Assembly: GCF_002007215.1 (NCBI RefSeq)
Contig: NZ_MUHX01000014.1
Coordinates: 1 to 61,605 of the forward strand
Length of the DNA: 61,605 nt
DNA from: Pyramidobacter sp. C12-8
GTDB lineage: Bacteria > Synergistota > Synergistia > Synergistales > Dethiosulfovibrionaceae
Direction: 5' to 3'
Position 1 is the stretch's first letter. Every line of letters starts with the position of its first letter. A program made the translations under genes and the position numbers. Below the pieces are notes generated by a model. That model was not told the DNA's origin. It made no database searches and saw only the letters and a list, made by a program, of their open reading frames with translations. Positions 8,395 through 18,800 of the stretch are shown in pieces.

Positions 8395-9687
8395 TCATTC
8401 CTCCTGCGCTTTGGTGTGACGTTCCTTCTGAACTTCATGCGCGGATCGCGTAAAGATGACTTCATTCACGCGATGTTCTCCTACGTCAGTGACCTTTATC
8501 GTCCAGTCATCATCGCGGTAAATATCGCCTTTCTCGGGAAACCCCATAAACTTGTCGAGAACATAGCCGCCGACGGAATCAACGTCATTGCAGTCAAAGT
8601 CGTATCCCACGACGGCTCCGAGATCCTCGAGCGACTCCGTGCATTTCACCCGGTACGAGTTCTCGTTCAACTGCACGATAGGGGCCGACTCCTCGTCGTA
8701 TTCGTCGCGTATATCACCGACAATCTCTTCAAGCAGGTCTTCAAGAGTGACGATTCCCGCCGTGCCGCCATATTCATCCACGACCACCGCAAAATGAACG
8801 TGTTTGCCGCGCATCATGCCGAACAGGTCATTGACTTTCATCGTTTCCGGGACGAAGAGCGCCCGCCGCATAAAAGCGCTGAGAGGGGTATCCATCTTGC
8901 CGGCCCGCAGATAGGGAATCATGTCTTTGAGGTAAACGACGCCGACGATGTCGTCCGGCGTTTCGCGAAAGACGGGAATCCTCGAATGTTCCCAATTTTG
9001 CATGAGAGAAACGACGTCGGCGATAGTCTCATTCACCTCCAGCGCGTCCATGGACACGCGAGGGACCATGATCTCCGACACTCTGGTCTCGTCGAAAGCG
9101 ATAACGCCGTCGATCATTCTGCGTTCCGAAGCTTCGATAGCCCCGGATTCTTCTCCGTGTTTTACAAGCTGTTCTATTTCATCCCGTGTGACGACCGCGC
9201 TTTCCAGCGTCATATCGACGTGAAACAAGCCGCTGAAAAAGGCCACGATCTTCTCCAAAATCCAAATAAGGGGGCTGAAGACGACGGAAACCGCGCGCAA
9301 GCCCGGCAGGATGACGTTGAAATTCCTTTCACCGAGGGCCATACCGATACATTTGGGCAGGAAGTCGGCAAAAAGGACCATGAGGATCGTCATGATGACC
9401 GTAGCCCAAAAAACGCCTTTTTCACCCCAGAAGTCCGTCGCCAAGACCGTCGCGAATGAACTGGCGGCGACGGAAAAGAGATTATGCGCCACCAAGATGG
9501 CAATAATCACTTTTTGTCTTTCAGCAAGTTCCCAATCAACCAGCGGAGCCAGTTTTGCGTTGTCTTCGCCGAATGCCTGGGCCTTGGCTGCGCTGACCGA
9601 AGAAATCGCCGCTTCGCCCACGCTCAGATAGCCGCTCAGCATCACGAGAAAGACGACGGTCAAAAGGAGGACGACAAAAGACGTCAT
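8395..9687 (-). CDS. CorC/HlyC-type CNNM-CBS membrane protein (copy 2)
   Basis: Same architecture as its neighbour (430 aa): DUF21 membrane domain, CBS pair, CorC/HlyC domain. Both copies keep motifs such as SGAIE(E/A)SER(Q/R)MIDGVI(S/A)FDE and VVVDEYGGTAG, but differ in loops and termini, so this is an old duplication with divergence rather than a recent copy. It overlaps ybeY by 4 bp (ATGA). The ion specificity of either copy cannot be read from sequence. Confidence 0.92.
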   Translation of the reverse strand: MTSFVVLLLTVVFLVMLSGYLSVGEAAISSVSAAKAQAFGEDNAKLAPLVDWELAERQKVIIAILVAHNLFSVAASSFATVLATDFWGEKGVFWATVIMTILMVLFADFLPKCIGMALGERNFNVILPGLRAVSVVFSPLIWILEKIVAFFSGLFHVDMTLESAVVTRDEIEQLVKHGEESGAIEASERRMIDGVIAFDETRVSEIMVPRVSMDALEVNETIADVVSLMQNWEHSRIPVFRETPDDIVGVVYLKDMIPYLRAGKMDTPLSAFMRRALFVPETMKVNDLFGMMRGKHVHFAVVVDEYGGTAGIVTLEDLLEEIVGDIRDEYDEESAPIVQLNENSYRVKCTESLEDLGAVVGYDFDCNDVDSVGGYVLDKFMGFPEKGDIYRDDDWTIKVTDVGEHRVNEVIFTRSAHEVQKERHTKAQEE

Positions 9688-10277
9688 TTTTTCTCGCGCC
9701 CCGCGTTACCGGCAGCCGGAGCGGACAGTCCCTTCAGAAAAAGATCTCTGAAATGTTCCTGCACGCTCCACATTCTCTCTTGTTTCTCCGGCGTGTCGTG
9801 ATCCCATGCCAGAAGGTGCAGCATGCCGTGAAAAACAACGAGCGCCAGTTCCGATTCTCCCGATACATGATGTTCCACGGCGTTCTTTCTAACGACCGCG
9901 GGACACACCACAATATCGCCGAGGAGAAGAGGCGGCAGCTGAGCGTCGGGGGCAAACCTGCCTTCTTTCTCAAAAAAAGGGAAGCTCAACACATCCGTTG
10001 GGGCGTGGACCTGACGGTATTCATCGTTCACTTCGGCCATCCGCGTCTCATCCAGGAACTGCAGAGAGATCTGCAGTCCCCCATGCGCGCGCCACGCTGG
10101 CCAATGTACGTCATATAAGTCCGCCGCCAGCCTTTCGAAAGTGGCGATATTCGTTTTTGCCAACGTCAGCAGGGGATCCTGATCGATGTCACTGGCGATG
10201 AGAATGCGGACTTCAGGATTCTTTCGCCGCCGCTGCTTTAGCTTGAACCGCGACAATGTTCGAGGAGCCATGCGCAT
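9684..10277 (-). CDS. ybeY: Endoribonuclease YbeY (16S rRNA maturation)
   Basis: Zinc-dependent single-strand endoribonuclease for 16S rRNA 3'-end processing and ribosome quality control (197 aa). The metal motif reads HGMLHLLAWDH, i.e. H-x3-H-x5-H, with tryptophan where Tyr is usual. The conserved TDVLSFPF precedes it. The ATG at 10277 has AAGGAAAGGAG at ideal spacing, so the gene probably overlaps pgpH by 65 bp. This gives an N-terminal basic extension of about 22 residues (MRMAPRTLSRFKLKQRRRK) that might contact RNA. Confidence 0.92.
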   Translation of the reverse strand: MRMAPRTLSRFKLKQRRRKNPEVRILIASDIDQDPLLTLAKTNIATFERLAADLYDVHWPAWRAHGGLQISLQFLDETRMAEVNDEYRQVHAPTDVLSFPFFEKEGRFAPDAQLPPLLLGDIVVCPAVVRKNAVEHHVSGESELALVVFHGMLHLLAWDHDTPEKQERMWSVQEHFRDLFLKGLSAPAAGNAGREKK

Positions 10278-12321
10278 CGTCAGTCTCCTTTCCTTGCTCT
10301 TCAGGCAACGATTTCAGCGGTTTGATGTCGCGCGTATGATACATCGAGCGCAACGTACTGACCAGCGCCGCTTTGATATCCGAGAGGTCTTTCAGGGTGA
10401 AGGGGACTTCGTCCAGCTGACCGGTGCTTATCTTGGACTGCACCACGTTGTCGGCAAGGCGAGTGAGATCGAGAATGCCCTTGATATTTGCGCTCTCCGC
10501 TCGGGCCGCGGCCTCCGTCGAATCGGCAATCATCAGGACGCCGGTTTCCTTGCTTTGCGGCCTCGGTCCGGGATAACAGAATTGACTCTCGTCCGCTTTC
10601 AACCCCGCCTGGAGCGCCTTTCGATAAAAATACGTCAGGCAGGTCGTGCCATGATGTTCCGCGATAAACGCTTTTATCTGCGACGGCAGACGATATTCGT
10701 CGGCAAGTTCCAGCCCGTCTTTCACATGCGACAGGATCACAAGCGCGGATAAAGCCGGCGACATCTCATCATGAGCGTTTATTCCCGAAATTTGGTTCTC
10801 GATAAACGATTGCGGCCGTTTCAGCTTTCCAATGTCATGAAAACAGGCTCCCGCCCGGAGCAACATCGGATTCAGACCGATCTTCTCGGCCGCCGCCTCG
10901 GCCAGATTCCCCACCATCTGGCTGTGATGATAAGTGCCGGGAGCCTCGACCTGCATCCTTTTCAGCAGCGGATGGGAAGGCTGCGTCAGCTCTACGAGCT
11001 GCAAAGGAGAAACGATATCGAAGAGTATCTCCAGCAGCGGCAGCAAGACGATAACCATAAAGCTCAACAGCAAGCACGCCGTAAACATAATAGCCGCCTG
11101 ACGAACGCTCATCAGATTGGTCAACCCCCATTGGAGCACCGAGGCGACCCCAAGCATCGCGATGCCGAGAACGAACACATGGATCCAGACGGCGGAGCGC
11201 GAATAATTCCTTTTGAAAAGGGAGATTCCCAAAATGGCTCCGGCGCACCCCGAAATTGCATTGATGGCAAACGCGGTGACATCGTATCCCGAGGTGATGA
11301 TCGACGCGCTCAACGTCACGGCGACAGCGCAATTCAACGCGCCGATGTCGGGAAGCGTGAGGTAGATCATCGCAATCACGGGAAAAACGCCGACGCCGTT
11401 GACGCCCCAATAAATCACGCCGATCTGAAAGAGCCAGCCCAACAACAAGAGAAAGAACGAATAAGTCCAGTCTCCATGATACGTCGTGCTTATAAAAACG
11501 TGGGTCATGGTCTTGCGGATCCAGAGGACGCTTATACAGGCCACGATGACGGCGAAGACAAGGGACGTCATCGGGAAACGCCCCTCGGGATACCCTTGGA
11601 GTTTCAAGATCCTCGCAAGCTGCGGCGTCACGATTTCCCCTTTGTTGACGATCCGGTCGCCGGCATAAAATATGTGTTTGGTCTGTTCGATATCGGAGGC
11701 CGCCAGCGATTTTATACGCTCCGTCAGATCGGGGTCGACCTTTTGATCGCCTTCGGACAGCCCGACGAGAATCTGATAAATGATGTTTGCGGAAGAAGGG
11801 TTCGTCTCTATCAGACCGATACGCTGCCATATGAACTCGTCCTTTTCGTCCGCAGACAAATTCACGTTGCGCTGAAGATCGTCATGGATCGAACGGACGG
11901 TAGCGACAATCTGCTCCCGTGTGTCCAGAGGCGCGGCATCCAAGAGCTCGCGGAGTTCCTTGGGCAAAATCCTGTCGTCGAGCGGCCGGTTCAAGAGGAT
12001 CTCGCATTCATCGTCAAAACCGACTTCGCTTTTCATATGTCCTTTGACGACGACCCCGATGATTCCGTCGGCAACTTCCTCGCGCAGCTTTTCCGTCGCT
12101 TCGTTGTCGTCGTAATTCATGTCGCGAACGGCGTAATACGCCCGTTGAGCGGTCGCGCCGGGAATGAAGTAAGAGTCGGAATCAACCGTGTACCATCGTA
12201 CCTGCACGACGACCATGGCCACAAAAGCGGCAATCGCATAAGGGAGGAATTTCACAACGTACTTGCAGGAACTCTGAAAAAGTTTCCTCCACTGAGTCCG
12301 ATCCAGTTGATCAATATTCAT
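10213..12321 (-). CDS. pgpH: 7TM-HD cyclic-di-AMP phosphodiesterase, PgpH-like
   Basis: Membrane HD-hydrolase (702 aa) with an extracytoplasmic 7TMR-HDED domain after a first membrane helix (about residues 25-45), seven further hydrophobic helices in the middle, and a cytoplasmic HD domain. HD-domain motifs HHSQMV, CFHDIGK and EHHGTT are present. PgpH-type enzymes degrade c-di-AMP; the assignment follows family architecture and the conserved place between phoH and ybeY. The C-terminus is a low-complexity Ala/Lys tail. Confidence 0.92.
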   Translation of the reverse strand: MNIDQLDRTQWRKLFQSSCKYVVKFLPYAIAAFVAMVVVQVRWYTVDSDSYFIPGATAQRAYYAVRDMNYDDNEATEKLREEVADGIIGVVVKGHMKSEVGFDDECEILLNRPLDDRILPKELRELLDAAPLDTREQIVATVRSIHDDLQRNVNLSADEKDEFIWQRIGLIETNPSSANIIYQILVGLSEGDQKVDPDLTERIKSLAASDIEQTKHIFYAGDRIVNKGEIVTPQLARILKLQGYPEGRFPMTSLVFAVIVACISVLWIRKTMTHVFISTTYHGDWTYSFFLLLLGWLFQIGVIYWGVNGVGVFPVIAMIYLTLPDIGALNCAVAVTLSASIITSGYDVTAFAINAISGCAGAILGISLFKRNYSRSAVWIHVFVLGIAMLGVASVLQWGLTNLMSVRQAAIMFTACLLLSFMVIVLLPLLEILFDIVSPLQLVELTQPSHPLLKRMQVEAPGTYHHSQMVGNLAEAAAEKIGLNPMLLRAGACFHDIGKLKRPQSFIENQISGINAHDEMSPALSALVILSHVKDGLELADEYRLPSQIKAFIAEHHGTTCLTYFYRKALQAGLKADESQFCYPGPRPQSKETGVLMIADSTEAAARAESANIKGILDLTRLADNVVQSKISTGQLDEVPFTLKDLSDIKAALVSTLRSMYHTRDIKPLKSLPEEQGKETDDAHGSSNIVAVQAKAAAAKES

Positions 12322-12338
12322 CGTCTGTTTCCTCGCAG

Positions 12339-13295
12339 TTATTTCTTCTGTGATGCCTCATATCGATCATAGGCAGCGACAATTTTTTGGACAATCTCGT
12401 GCCGCACCACGTCTTCATTTTGCAGGTGGATAAAAGAAATCCCTTCGATATCTTTGAGGATCCCCTGAACGAGTCTCAGTCCCGACTGCTTGCCGTTAGG
12501 CAGGTCAACCTGAGTGAGATCGCCGGTAATGACCGCCTTGGAACCAAAACCGATACGAGTCAGGAACATCTTCATTTGTTCGGGCGTTGTATTTTGAGCC
12601 TCGTCGAGGATGACAAAGCTGTCGTTGAGGGTCCGCCCCCGCATGTAAGCAAGAGGGGCGATTTCAATGATCCCTTTGTCAGCGTAACGGGCGAATTTTT
12701 CGGGGGAAAGAAGTTCAAAAAAAGCGTCGTATAACGGGCGGAGGTAAGGTTCCACCTTTTCACGAAGATCGCCGGGCAAAAAACCCAGACTTTCGCCCGC
12801 CTCGACTGCCGGGCGCACAAGGATGACGCGGCTCACGTTTCCGTTTTTAAGCTGATTCACGGCCTGACAGACCGCAAGATACGTTTTCCCCGTCCCTGCC
12901 GGTCCAATCCCGAAAATCACCGTGTTCTTCTCCATCGCCTTTACGTATTCAAGCTGCCGGGCGGTACGCGGCCTGACAGGCTTGCCCCGGTAAGTGATGC
13001 ACAGCAGTTCCGAATAGAGCGAAGCGATATCGACACGGCCGTTCTTGCGCAGAGTCTCAAGCATATAGCGAAAATCCTGCAGGCGAAACTGGTGGCCATC
13101 CTGCGCCGCATCGCGCACCTGCAACAAAAGGGCATGGGCCTGACGTACGTCTTTTTCTTCATCTCCGGCGACGGTGATCAGTTCTCCCCGCCTGAGAACG
13201 CGGACCTTTCGCTTTGACTCGAGAAATTCGAGGTTTTCGTCGTCCCGTCCGCAGATTCTCATCAACAGCGCGGGATCAGAACATTCCAACTGCAT
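12339..13295 (-). CDS. phoH: PhoH-like ATPase
   Basis: PhoH/YbeZ family P-loop ATPase (318 aa), thought to work with YbeY in rRNA handling. Walker A is GPAGTGKT, Walker B is VILDEAQN, and the family stretch ITGDLTQVDLP follows. A KH-like N-terminal segment precedes the ATPase. The start at 13295 has GGAG 8 bp upstream; an in-frame ATG at 13349 would add 18 residues and encloses a GGGGGAGG run that could itself serve a start. It is the first gene of the run ending at ppsR. Confidence 0.93.
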   Translation of the reverse strand: MQLECSDPALLMRICGRDDENLEFLESKRKVRVLRRGELITVAGDEEKDVRQAHALLLQVRDAAQDGHQFRLQDFRYMLETLRKNGRVDIASLYSELLCITYRGKPVRPRTARQLEYVKAMEKNTVIFGIGPAGTGKTYLAVCQAVNQLKNGNVSRVILVRPAVEAGESLGFLPGDLREKVEPYLRPLYDAFFELLSPEKFARYADKGIIEIAPLAYMRGRTLNDSFVILDEAQNTTPEQMKMFLTRIGFGSKAVITGDLTQVDLPNGKQSGLRLVQGILKDIEGISFIHLQNEDVVRHEIVQKIVAAYDRYEASQKK

Positions 13296-13365
13296 TGTAT
13301 AGACTCCGTCTATGGTAATACCTCCCCCACTTCCACACGAAAGTTTCATACAACAAACACAGTAT

Positions 13366-13396
13366 GGAGGGACGGAAAAGCCGCCCCTCCTTTTTT
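13366..13396 (+). terminator. Hairpin with T-tract between phoH and the carboxyltransferase
   Basis: GGAGGG-ACGG / CCGC-CCCTCC stem with one mismatch and an AAAAG loop, followed by TTTTTT on the plus strand. No plus-strand gene lies upstream. On the minus strand the hairpin lacks a T-run, so it may only partly separate the carboxyltransferase gene from the phoH operon. Confidence 0.5.
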
Positions 13397-13434
13397 ATAA
13401 AGTCCAAATACAAACGCCGCAAGCTCTCAGGCTC

Positions 13435-14946
13435 TTACACGGGATATGCTGAACCATCCACGAACTCGTTCAGGCCGATATCGGTCATCGTTTCGCGGGC
13501 GTACTTCTTCACCAGAAACTCCTTGGCGACCGCCGGGAAAAGCACATAGGTCAGCACGTCCTCGGGCTGGGTGATCCATGACGCCACTTCTTTTCGGGCC
13601 TTTTCCAGCTCCGGCTCGATAAGGTCGGCGGGACGGCAGGTGATCGGCTTATCCCCGCCAAGAACTTTTTTCTGGATTTCCGGGTCCATCGGCGCGGGCG
13701 TCTGGCCATACATTCCCTTGAAGATATTATACACTTCCTTGGGAATGATTTTCCACCGCTCTCCGGAAAGCACGTTAAGCGTGGCCTGCGTGCCGACAAT
13801 CTGGCTGCTTGGCGTCACCAGGGGCGGATACCCCATGGCCGCGCGGACATAAGGGACTTCCTCCAGGACTTGCGACAGCTTATCCTGCTGCCCGGCTTCT
13901 TTCAGCTGGTTCACGAGATTCGAATACATGCCGCCGGGAATCTGCGCGAGCAGAATATCCGTATTCGCGCCCTGGACCTTTACGAAGATCTTGTCGTATT
14001 TAGAGCGTATCTTCTTGAAATGATTGGAAATCGGCGTCAGCCGACGGATATCGAGCCCCGTGTCCCACTGACTGCCGGCAAGGGCGGCCACAAAGGTCTC
14101 GGTGCACGGCTGACTGGTCCCCATCGAGAAGGGAGACAAAGCACAGTCGATGACATCGGCGCCGGCTTCGATCGCGGCGTAATAAGCCAGTCCTGCGAGC
14201 CCGCACGTATAGTGCGAATGCACCTGGATCGGCAGCGCCGTCGCCTGTTTGATGCCATAGACCAGTTCCTTGGCAGCCGTCGGCGTCAACAACCCGGCCA
14301 TGTCCTTGATGCAAATCGAATCGGCGCCAAGGTCTTTCATCTGCGAAGCCAATTTCACAAAGGCCTCTACCGTATGCACCGGAGAAGTCGTATAGGCGAT
14401 GCAGAGCTGAAGGTGCGCTCCTTCCGCCTTTGTCTGGGCAGCCGTCACTTCGACGTTGCGAAGGTCGTTCAGAGCGTCGAAAATCCTGATGATGTCAATA
14501 CCGTTGCCAACGGCCCGCTTCACGAACTCTTTGGCGGTATCGTCGGCGTAATGACGGTATCCCACGAGATTCTGCCCTCTCAAAAGCATTTGCAGCTTGG
14601 TCTTCTTAAAATGTTTCTTCAGGGTGCGCAGTCTTTCCCAGGGATCTTCGTCGAGGAAACGCATGCAGGCGTCAAAGGTCGCTCCGCCCCAGACTTCCAA
14701 GGAATGGTAGCCGATCTCGTCCATCTGATCCAGTACCGGGAGCATGTCATCAAGGGACATGCGCGTAGCCATCAGCGACTGATGAGCGTCGCGGAGCACT
14801 GTTTCAGTGATCTCCACCCTGCGCGTTGCGGAAATTTCGCGGGCGCTCTCCTGTGCGGCAGGCTCTTCGGCCGGCGGCATTTTCTCTTGGACGTCCGCTT
14901 TTTCGTCCTCAACGGCGGCTGAAGAACGTGTTTTCTTTGAAACCAT
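13435..14946 (-). CDS. Carboxyltransferase subunit (oxaloacetate decarboxylase alpha / pyruvate carboxylase B type)
   Basis: TIM-barrel carboxyltransferase that moves CO2 between biotin and pyruvate/oxaloacetate (503 aa). Active-site landmarks are ETVLRDAHQS (metal Asp and substrate His), the lysine in SICIKDMAGL that is carbamylated in this family, and VHSHYTCG (two metal His). Unlike full OadA or PycB it stops after the PYC/OADA helical region and has no biotinyl (MKM) domain, so it must use a separate biotin carrier not encoded here. The first 40 residues form a charged, Glu/Ala-rich, probably disordered extension. A GGAGGG ribosome-binding site precedes the ATG. Which decarboxylase or carboxylase complex it serves is unknown. 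Confidence 0.88.
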   Translation of the reverse strand: MVSKKTRSSAAVEDEKADVQEKMPPAEEPAAQESAREISATRRVEITETVLRDAHQSLMATRMSLDDMLPVLDQMDEIGYHSLEVWGGATFDACMRFLDEDPWERLRTLKKHFKKTKLQMLLRGQNLVGYRHYADDTAKEFVKRAVGNGIDIIRIFDALNDLRNVEVTAAQTKAEGAHLQLCIAYTTSPVHTVEAFVKLASQMKDLGADSICIKDMAGLLTPTAAKELVYGIKQATALPIQVHSHYTCGLAGLAYYAAIEAGADVIDCALSPFSMGTSQPCTETFVAALAGSQWDTGLDIRRLTPISNHFKKIRSKYDKIFVKVQGANTDILLAQIPGGMYSNLVNQLKEAGQQDKLSQVLEEVPYVRAAMGYPPLVTPSSQIVGTQATLNVLSGERWKIIPKEVYNIFKGMYGQTPAPMDPEIQKKVLGGDKPITCRPADLIEPELEKARKEVASWITQPEDVLTYVLFPAVAKEFLVKKYARETMTDIGLNEFVDGSAYPV

Positions 14947-15020
14947 GTAAATTCCCTCCTACAAAGATATATTTCAATTTTTGTTTTCGTTCGAGAATAA
15001 TTGCCAATGCGATTACTATA

Positions 15021-15833
15021 TCACAAGGAAGCTTTCTTCGCTTGATTCCATAAATATATTAAATCGTTCAATGAAAGGTCATTCCATTTTTTGCCGTCCT
15101 GCTCAATCTGCGTTTCAATATAACGGAACCGACGTTCGAATTTCGCATTCGTCCTTGACAAAGCCAAGTCCGGGTCAATGCCGCAGCGCCGTGAAAGGTT
15201 CACGGTCGCAAACAGGAGATCGCCGATTTCCCCGGCGAGTTCCTGTTTTTTATCAGCGTCGAGGACTTCGCAGACTTCGGCGAGCTCTTCCCTGATCTTC
15301 TCCACGACCGGCGTCTGTTCTCCTTGAGGCCAATCGAATCCTACGCCGGCGGCTTTCTCTTGAATCCTGTAAGCCTTCGTCAAAGCGGGCAGACGGCGCG
15401 GCACTCCCGTCAAAACGGAAACGTCCCGTGTCTGTTCCGCCTGGCGTTCCTGGCGTTTTATTTCCTCCCAGCCGGCCGGAGCGCTCTCGTGCGCCTCGGC
15501 CGACGGCGTGCCAAAAATGTGGGGATGACGGCGGACGAGTTTCTCGGTTATGATCCTCGGAATGTCGTCGATTGAAAAATCGCCGTTTTCCTCTGCAATG
15601 GTGCCGATAAAAATCACCTGAAGCAGCAAATCCCCGCATTCTTCAAGAACGTGTTTCATGTTCCCGTCGGTCTCGCGGCGTTCAATGGCGTCTACCAACT
15701 CGTAGGCTTCTTCGATGATATGCGGACGGAGAGACTCGTAATCCTGCTTGCGGTCCCAGGGACAGCCGTCTGGAGAGCGCAGTTTTTTCATGGTCTCTAT
15801 GAGTTCGGAAAAACGACCGAGCTCCTTGTCCAT
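15021..15833 (-). CDS. mazG: Nucleoside triphosphate pyrophosphohydrolase MazG
   Basis: Two-domain all-alpha NTP pyrophosphatase that removes aberrant nucleotides and can lower ppGpp (270 aa). The N-terminal domain has SPDGCPWDRKQDYESL and the metal motif EEAYELVDAI ... EECGDLLLQV. The second MazG domain has EELAEVCEVL ... GEIGDLLFATVNL and the family end with YIETQIEQ and LYLWNQAK-like residues. It lies 26 bp after mfd on the same strand, so it is probably co-transcribed. Confidence 0.94.
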   Translation of the reverse strand: MDKELGRFSELIETMKKLRSPDGCPWDRKQDYESLRPHIIEEAYELVDAIERRETDGNMKHVLEECGDLLLQVIFIGTIAEENGDFSIDDIPRIITEKLVRRHPHIFGTPSAEAHESAPAGWEEIKRQERQAEQTRDVSVLTGVPRRLPALTKAYRIQEKAAGVGFDWPQGEQTPVVEKIREELAEVCEVLDADKKQELAGEIGDLLFATVNLSRRCGIDPDLALSRTNAKFERRFRYIETQIEQDGKKWNDLSLNDLIYLWNQAKKASL

Positions 15834-15859
15834 TCTTTTGCCTCCTCACATAGGAAATG

Positions 15860-18800
15860 TCACGGCCGGGAAACGAATTTTTTCATCAGTTCCCCGGCGG
15901 CGGCATGCAGTCCGTTGACGCCGCCGGGGCCGAGGCGCGCGCCGCTTTTCGCGATCCAGCGCGGAGGCAGGAAGAGGTCTTCCCGCAAAGGTCCCTCAAG
16001 AGCGACAAAAGCCTTCGAGACCCGGAGCTTCTCTATCCCGAGAGCCCCGCCTTCGCCGCGGACCAGAGCCGCGTCAAGCAGCCCTTGAACTTGCTCGGGC
16101 AAAGAGCCATACCGATCAAGGAGTTCCGCCTGCATTTCCTCGTATTCCCGAGCGCTCAAGGGGGACAATAAGCGTCTGTACAGCCCGATGCGCAGTTCCG
16201 CCTGCGGGACATAATCCACAGGGATCACCAGCGGCATGGCCAAATCGACCAGCGCGGGCTTTATTTCGATCCCTCGCAGCTGGTCGACGTACTCCTTCAA
16301 TTTTTTCAGATAAAGGGTGTAGCCAATGCGTTCCTTGAAGCCATGCTGTTCCGTTCCGAGGATCTCGCCCGCCCCGCGGATCTCGAGGTCGCGCTGCGCC
16401 AGCTGATAACCGCCATTCTGCGAGCCGACGGCGCCCAGGGCTTCGAGGCGTTCGCGGGTCTGCCCGCCGCTTTCTTCGGATTCATAAAAAAACAGGGCGT
16501 AAGCGTTCTCGCTGCGCCGCCCGATGCGGCCGCGTATCTGATGCATCTGTGCCAGGCCGAGACGCCTGACGTCGTCGACGATCAGCGTGTTGGCCCGCGG
16601 CACGTCGAGCCCGCTTTCGATGATCGTCGTACACACCAGGATTTCAATTCTGCCGTCATAGAACTCGTTCATCGTTTTCTCGAGCTCGCGCTCTCCCATT
16701 TGCCCGTGAGCGACGGCCGTGCGGTGTCCGGGAAAACGGTTGGCAAGACGCGCCGCGATCTGTTCTATGTCGTCGATGTGGTTATGCAGATAGTATACCT
16801 GCCCGCCTCGCATGAGCTCGCGGAGAATTGCGTCATGCGCCAGACCGGGATTCCAGCGGGAGGTCACGGTAAAGACCTCGCCGCGCCCCCGCGGCGAAGT
16901 GGCGATCACGGAAATGTCCCGGATGCCGCGCAGAGCCATGGAAAGGCTTCTGGGAATCGGCGTCGCCGAAAGAGAAAGCACGTCCAGCCCGGGGTGCGCC
17001 ACTTTCAGCCGCTCTTTATGTTTGACGCCAAAACGGTGTTCTTCGTCGATTATCAGCAGTCCCAAGTCTTTGAATCGAATGTCGTCCTGAAAAAGGCGAT
17101 GGGTGCCGATCAGGATATCGACACGGCCGTTTGCCGTTTCGTCGAGAATTTCCTTCTGCTTTTTCTTAGGGATCATCCGCGAAAGCAGCTCGACACGGAT
17201 CGGAAGTTCGCCGACTCTGGCGACGCAGGTGCGATAATGCTGGAGGGCCAAAACCGTTGTCGGCGCAATAATCGCCGCCTGCGCGCCATTTTCGACGGCC
17301 TTGATCGCCGCGCGCAGCACGACCTCGGTTTTGCCGTAACCGACGTCTCCGACAATGAGACGATCCATAGGCCAGCGGCGTTCCATGTCGTGCTTGACGT
17401 CGCGGATCGCCCGAAGCTGATCGACGGTTTCTTTGTAGGGGAAGCTCTCTTCAAAGCGTTTCAGCAGGTCGCCGTCGCGTCCAAAAGCCCGCCCGTCGGC
17501 CAGTTCGCGCTGGGCGTAGAGATTCAGGAGCCCCTGCGCTTCCGCTTCGATCTGCGCTTCCGCTTTTTTCCATGCCGAACGCCAGCGCTTCGACTTGAGG
17601 CTGTCGAGCTCGGGGACGCCGTTACCGTTCCACGGGGTGAGGCGAAAAAGCTCAGCGGTAGGGATAATCAGCCTTTCGTTGTCGGCGAACCGCAGAACGA
17701 TGGTTTCGTAATTCTGGCCGCCAAAATTCTCAACCGATGTTCCCACAAGCTGGCAGACGCCATATTTTTCATGAATGACCCATTGGTCCTTCTTCAAGCT
17801 CGCCTCAAGGTCCAAAGGCATGCCGTGATTGATCTCTTCTTCGGCAACTTCGTTGATGCCGAAAAGTTCCGCGTCGGAAATCCAGATCTCGTTCCGGTCC
17901 TTCACCACGACGCCGCCGCTTAAACTGCTGCCCCGATGGAAAAAGACCTGCTCAGGAAACGAATCCCCGGTCAAGTTGCGGCTGGCGATATGGATCTTGA
18001 ATCCCGCCTGCAGATGGCTGTCGACGTACGCGCGGGCCGCTCTCAGATCGCCCCGGAAATAAGGAACGACGCCGAAATCGAGGGTGTCCTGGTGAACTCC
18101 CTCCCCGGGAGGCGATACTCTCAACCGCGGCAAACGCCCCGTGTCCAGCAAAAACCTTTCGAACGCGTCGGGCGCAAGCCGTTGTTTTTCTTCGACAAGC
18201 GCGTTGTAGAGCTCGCAAAAAGCCGCAAAGCTGTCCTCGAGTCTGCGGGGTTGGACCAGCAGCGTTCCGTAACTGCCCCAGGCCCTTTCGCGCTCTTCGT
18301 CTTCGCTGCGATTGACGCTGCGCACAATGAAATGCGGCAGATTTTGAAAACTTCTCTGCGAGCGGGGCTGAAAAAAACGGATCGATTCCACGTCCTCGTC
18401 AAAAAATTCGACGCGCAGAGGCGCCTTTTCGGAGGGATCGAAAAAATCGACGATACCGCCGCGAACCGCAAACTCGCCGGGCTGCCACACCAACTCCGCC
18501 CGCCGATAGCCGTTTTCGGCAAGCCAGGACGCAAGCGCATCTCGTCCCAAGCGCGCGCCGGCCGCCAAAGTCAGTCCCGCTTTGCCGAAGCGAAACGGCG
18601 TGACCAACGCTCCCGGGGTGGTCACCAACATCCCGCTCTCTGCGTTGAGCCATCCCGAAAGCGTATGACCGCGCCGCAGAAACGAATCCCCGTTCCGCAG
18701 CTTCTCGCTGTCCAAGGGGGGCTCTTCGAGCAGACGGCTTTCTCCGACCTCCAGCACTTTCAAATCGGAATCCAGAGCCAGCGCCTCCTGGCGCGTCGGC

